A DNA stretch of 8,008 nt from Candidatus Heimdallarchaeota archaeon (GTDB lineage: Archaea > Asgardarchaeota > Heimdallarchaeia > Heimdallarchaeales > Kariarchaeaceae): positions 1 to 8,008 of the forward strand of contig JALUTL010000382.1 in assembly GCA_027016475.1 (NCBI GenBank). Direction: 5' to 3'. Positions within the stretch are counted from its first letter, which is position 1, and each line of letters starts with the position of its first letter. Under the pieces are notes generated by a model. It worked only from the letters and a program-made list of their open reading frames with translations, searched no databases and had not been told where the DNA came from. The position numbers and the translations under genes were made by a program. Below are positions 5,937 through 8,008 of the stretch, in pieces.

Positions 5937-6380
5937 TTAGTCCGAATTTACGTGTTCTTTTCGGATTTCGGTTTCATATGCAGAAATCACAAATATGCCC
6001 CCAAGAACAAATCCCATGTTTGCCATCGGTGTACCTAAACCATTAGGTTCCATAAGAAAACTGAGAAGCATAAATATAGAAAAAGCAAAGGCAAAACGGA
6101 TGAGGAATGGAGGAGCAACCTTGTGAATATCCCAGACCTTTCTTGAATAGGGATTGATCAAGAGCATTGTCGAGACAAGTATTCCCAACAATAGACCAAC
6201 AAAAAGACCGATGGTCATCGATTTAAATTTGGCAAGCAGGATTTGATCCGAATGAAGGTTGGCAACATAAGCTAAGAGATAAGTTGTTAAAATAATACCG
6301 AACTCGAGAATCAGGAATAACCGGAAGAATTTATGATATTCCATCTGATTTCTGTCAAAAAAATTATTGAGCGACTGCAT
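5937..6380 (-). CDS. Unrecognised small membrane protein, about four TM segments
   Basis: I do not recognise this 147-residue protein. Four hydrophobic stretches can be seen at about residues 19-39, 54-75, 90-109 and 116-134. The loops are short, there is a basic N-terminal stretch (FDRNQ...HKFFR), and the charged C-terminal tail is ETEIRKEHVNSD. With an even number of spans both ends should be on the same side, probably inside. There are no cysteines, no signature motif and no cleavable signal. A TTG one codon upstream (6383) is possible, but the ATG at 6380 is better placed: GTGAG (6390-6386) lies 5 bases ahead. The upstream membrane gene stops 6 bases before this ATG, so the two are almost certainly one transcript and may form a complex. 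No function is proposed. Confidence 0.75.
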   Translation of the reverse strand: MQSLNNFFDRNQMEYHKFFRLFLILEFGIILTTYLLAYVANLHSDQILLAKFKSMTIGLFVGLLLGILVSTMLLINPYSRKVWDIHKVAPPFLIRFAFAFSIFMLLSFLMEPNGLGTPMANMGFVLGGIFVISAYETEIRKEHVNSD

Positions 6381-6386
6381 CAATTC

Positions 6387-7541
6387 TCACGAACGGTTCT
6401 TTCTGAGTTTTCCAATGATTGCAAGTGCGAGCCAAGCAATCATGACATTCCAGATGAATGCAGTCCATATTTCAGCGTAATAAATTGGGAAAAGTTCCAA
6501 AGCAACAAAAGTGCCACCATGGTAAGCAAGATCTTGAATTGGTTTAAGACCGAAAACAAAAAAAAGCATGATGAAGATTGAAGGTGAAAGAAGAATCATA
6601 TCAAATCCACCTTCTCTCCATGCCAAGGTGTCTCTCTTTGAGGCAATCATTCTCAGAATAATTCCAACATTGAATAGAAAAGTCGAGAGAAGGGATGAAA
6701 AGAATATATTTGCGGGAGAAACAAAAACAGATCCATTTGCACTTTCTGTGAATAAATCAAAAAGTGGTTCTAGATAAAAACCGGAGGAGAGATTTGTTAA
6801 AGATGATTGATCCAGTTTTTCAGTAAACAATATTGCTGGAACTAATGTGGAAATGAAGCCAAGCAAAATCAGTAGGGTTCCGAAAATAGATAGCTTAGAT
6901 GCTGTGTCGCTGCTGTAGATATCTTTTGAACGAGTCCTGAAAAAGAGAAACACCATTACCAAGATAACTAGGAGGGATAGAATAAAGTCAGCAAGGGGAA
7001 GAGGTCCACCGAAAATCTGAACGTCTATACCCGCGAAAGTTCCGCCTATCGCCAATTCGTTTCCGATTAGCCAATATTTTGGAGCTACAACACGGGCGAA
7101 ATGCCCAATGCTCATGGAGAAAATAACGAAAATCAACGTGTGAAGTAACAAGATCGTACTCCATGAAATGATTTGTGAGAATTTTGATACAAGAAAACCA
7201 GTCAGCAAAGTCGTGAGGAGAAGGACCCCAAAATAAGTCTCGAATAATGCAATCGATGGAGACCCATAGTTATTTGTTAATCCCAAAACTGCGGAAAAAG
7301 TAACCAAAAGGGTTGATCCTGCATTTTTGGTGTAACCCACGACAAAGAAGATTATCGCCAAGTTGAATACTAATGTTGTTGGCGCGACCGGAAACCCAAA
7401 CAAATTTTCCAAATTGAACCAAGTTACATCAAAAGACCCGGTAATAAATGCACCAACCATTCCGAAAACTGTCACAATGAGATTATCGCGATTGAGGACA
7501 ACATCAATATCTCTGAAGCGAACCCTTGTTGCAGCGCTCAT
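6387..7541 (-). CDS. Unrecognised polytopic membrane protein, about 9-11 TM segments
   Basis: This 384-residue protein is an integral membrane protein of no family I can name. Hydrophobic segments lie at about 20-37, 55-70, 76-90, 98-118, 126-146, 184-202, 216-238, 276-298, 314-332 and 356-377, with a possible further one near 340-353. The N-terminus is short and basic (TRVRFRDIDVVLNRD) and the C-terminus is KLRKNRS, suggesting a cytoplasmic location for both. Between 238 and 275 there is a polar loop of about 35 residues that could be extracellular. It has no ABC-permease EAA loop and no obvious transporter or enzyme signature. The start ATG is well supported by a TATA box about 25 bases upstream. 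It is the first gene of a two-gene unit with the small membrane protein that follows. Confidence 0.8.
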   Translation of the reverse strand: MSAATRVRFRDIDVVLNRDNLIVTVFGMVGAFITGSFDVTWFNLENLFGFPVAPTTLVFNLAIIFFVVGYTKNAGSTLLVTFSAVLGLTNNYGSPSIALFETYFGVLLLTTLLTGFLVSKFSQIISWSTILLLHTLIFVIFSMSIGHFARVVAPKYWLIGNELAIGGTFAGIDVQIFGGPLPLADFILSLLVILVMVFLFFRTRSKDIYSSDTASKLSIFGTLLILLGFISTLVPAILFTEKLDQSSLTNLSSGFYLEPLFDLFTESANGSVFVSPANIFFSSLLSTFLFNVGIILRMIASKRDTLAWREGGFDMILLSPSIFIMLFFVFGLKPIQDLAYHGGTFVALELFPIYYAEIWTAFIWNVMIAWLALAIIGKLRKNRS

Positions 7542-7561
7542 ACGATAGTGAGAGCCAGTGG

Positions 7562-7579
7562 AATATATTAACCCTTTTC
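7562..7579 (-). promoter_or_regulatory. Promoter of the membrane-protein pair: BRE-like element plus TATA box
   Basis: Read leftward, GAAAAGGGT is followed by TAATATATT (7570-7562), centred 25 bases before the ATG at 7541. This is the clearest TATA box in the window. No Shine-Dalgarno lies in between, which implies a leaderless transcript. Confidence 0.65.
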
Positions 7580-7629
7580 ACATTTCACGGCGCAGGAATG
7601 GAAAGATAGAGTGGATTTTCGGACACACA

Positions 7630-7640
7630 TTTTTATTTTT
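7630..7640 (+). promoter_or_regulatory. Candidate TATA box of the Ham1/RdgB-type gene
   Basis: TTTTTATTTTT is centred 24 bases before the ATG at 7659, with no Shine-Dalgarno between, again matching a leaderless archaeal start. It shares the 117-base divergent region with the leftward membrane-gene promoter, with the two boxes about 70 bases apart. Confidence 0.5.
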
Positions 7641-7658
7641 AGCAGACAGAAAATCAAT

Positions 7659-8008
7659 ATGGAAAGCTTAAAGGTGATCACATCTAATGTTCATAAATTT
7701 CAGGAAATCAAACAAAGATTGTCCGATTTAGGAATTGAATTGGTACATGTGAAAGTTCCGTATATGGAGGTACAGGCAGACTTTATCAGAGATATTGCCA
7801 TCCAAAGCGCAACAACTCTTTTAACTTATATCGATCCTCCCTTCATGATTGAAGATTCTGGGATAGAAATCATTCATCTAAAAGGGTTTCCAGGACCATA
7901 CAGCTCATACGTGTTCAGAACTATTGGTTGGCAGGGAATACTGAATTTGATGAAACAAGCAGATAATCGTTCTGCGAGGTTCATTTCAACCATTGTGCGC
8001 GCCGATAG
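7659..8008 (+). CDS. rdgB: XTP/dITP pyrophosphatase (Ham1/RdgB family), 3'-truncated
   Basis: This enzyme hydrolyses non-canonical purine triphosphates (XTP, dITP, ITP) to monophosphate and pyrophosphate, keeping deaminated bases out of DNA and RNA. The first 116 residues are present and the gene runs off the window; family members are about 185-200 residues. The N-terminus has the family motif TSNVHKFQE (8-16; T-x-N-x-x-K-x-x-E). MIEDSG follows with the catalytic Asp66. GFPGPYSSYV is at 76-85, then RTIGWQGIL, a pattern close to archaeal and eukaryotic Ham1 proteins, and SARFISTIV. All substrate-site motifs expected in this part are intact. The ATG at 7659 starts right at the first beta strand and lies 24 bases after the TATA-like box. 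It is divergent from the membrane-protein operon. Confidence 0.93.
   Translation, partial: MESLKVITSNVHKFQEIKQRLSDLGIELVHVKVPYMEVQADFIRDIAIQSATTLLTYIDPPFMIEDSGIEIIHLKGFPGPYSSYVFRTIGWQGILNLMKQADNRSARFISTIVRAD

Noticed and set aside
1..8008. A single new system made of nth, the MazG-like gene, the Ham1-type gene and the nuclease-like gene
   Set aside because: They share a theme of DNA and nucleotide upkeep but lie in different transcription units, separated by transport and vitamin genes. There is no evidence for joint function.

Overview
The window is most likely archaeal chromosome. No rRNA or phylogenetic marker is present, so this rests on two things. Several genes have TATA-like boxes centred about 24-25 bases before the start codon, with no room for a leader, as in archaeal leaderless mRNAs. 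The protein types also fit: an archaeal-style Ham1/RdgB pyrophosphatase, the PdxS/PdxT vitamin B6 route, and a short Nth. By eye the DNA is AT-rich. I cannot fix the phylum; an Asgard or euryarchaeal source would both fit.

Layout. Positions 1-3947 read rightward: the 3' part of a PD-(D/E)XK nuclease-like protein with a long charged coiled coil, then nth (endonuclease III), then two ATPase genes of a di/oligopeptide ABC importer (DppD/OppD type and DppF/OppF type). A small rightward MazG-like gene follows at 3972-4310. It collides tail to tail, with a 4-base overlap, with a leftward pdxS-pdxT operon (5854 to 4307) for pyridoxal 5'-phosphate synthesis. Upstream of pdxS, also leftward, is a pair of membrane proteins that I do not recognise (7541 to 5937). 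From a 117-base divergent promoter region, a Ham1/RdgB-type XTP/dITP pyrophosphatase gene reads rightward off the window end.

How the genes relate. pdxS and pdxT form one enzyme, and the two ABC ATPases form one transporter motor, although its permeases and binding protein are not here. nth, the MazG-like protein and the Ham1-type enzyme all concern DNA or nucleotide-pool integrity, but they sit in separate transcription units and I do not claim they form a system. The two membrane genes are probably co-transcribed and may work together.

Most of the window is ordinary housekeeping content. The items most worth a second look are the nuclease-like/coiled-coil protein, the MazG-like protein with a changed metal-binding motif, the unknown membrane pair, and the oligo-U terminator for pdxT written antisense into the end of the MazG-like gene. 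I found no CRISPR array, mobile element, RNA gene or clear new defence system. No gene-free stretch exceeds 300 bases; the longest are 1561-1734 and 7542-7658.
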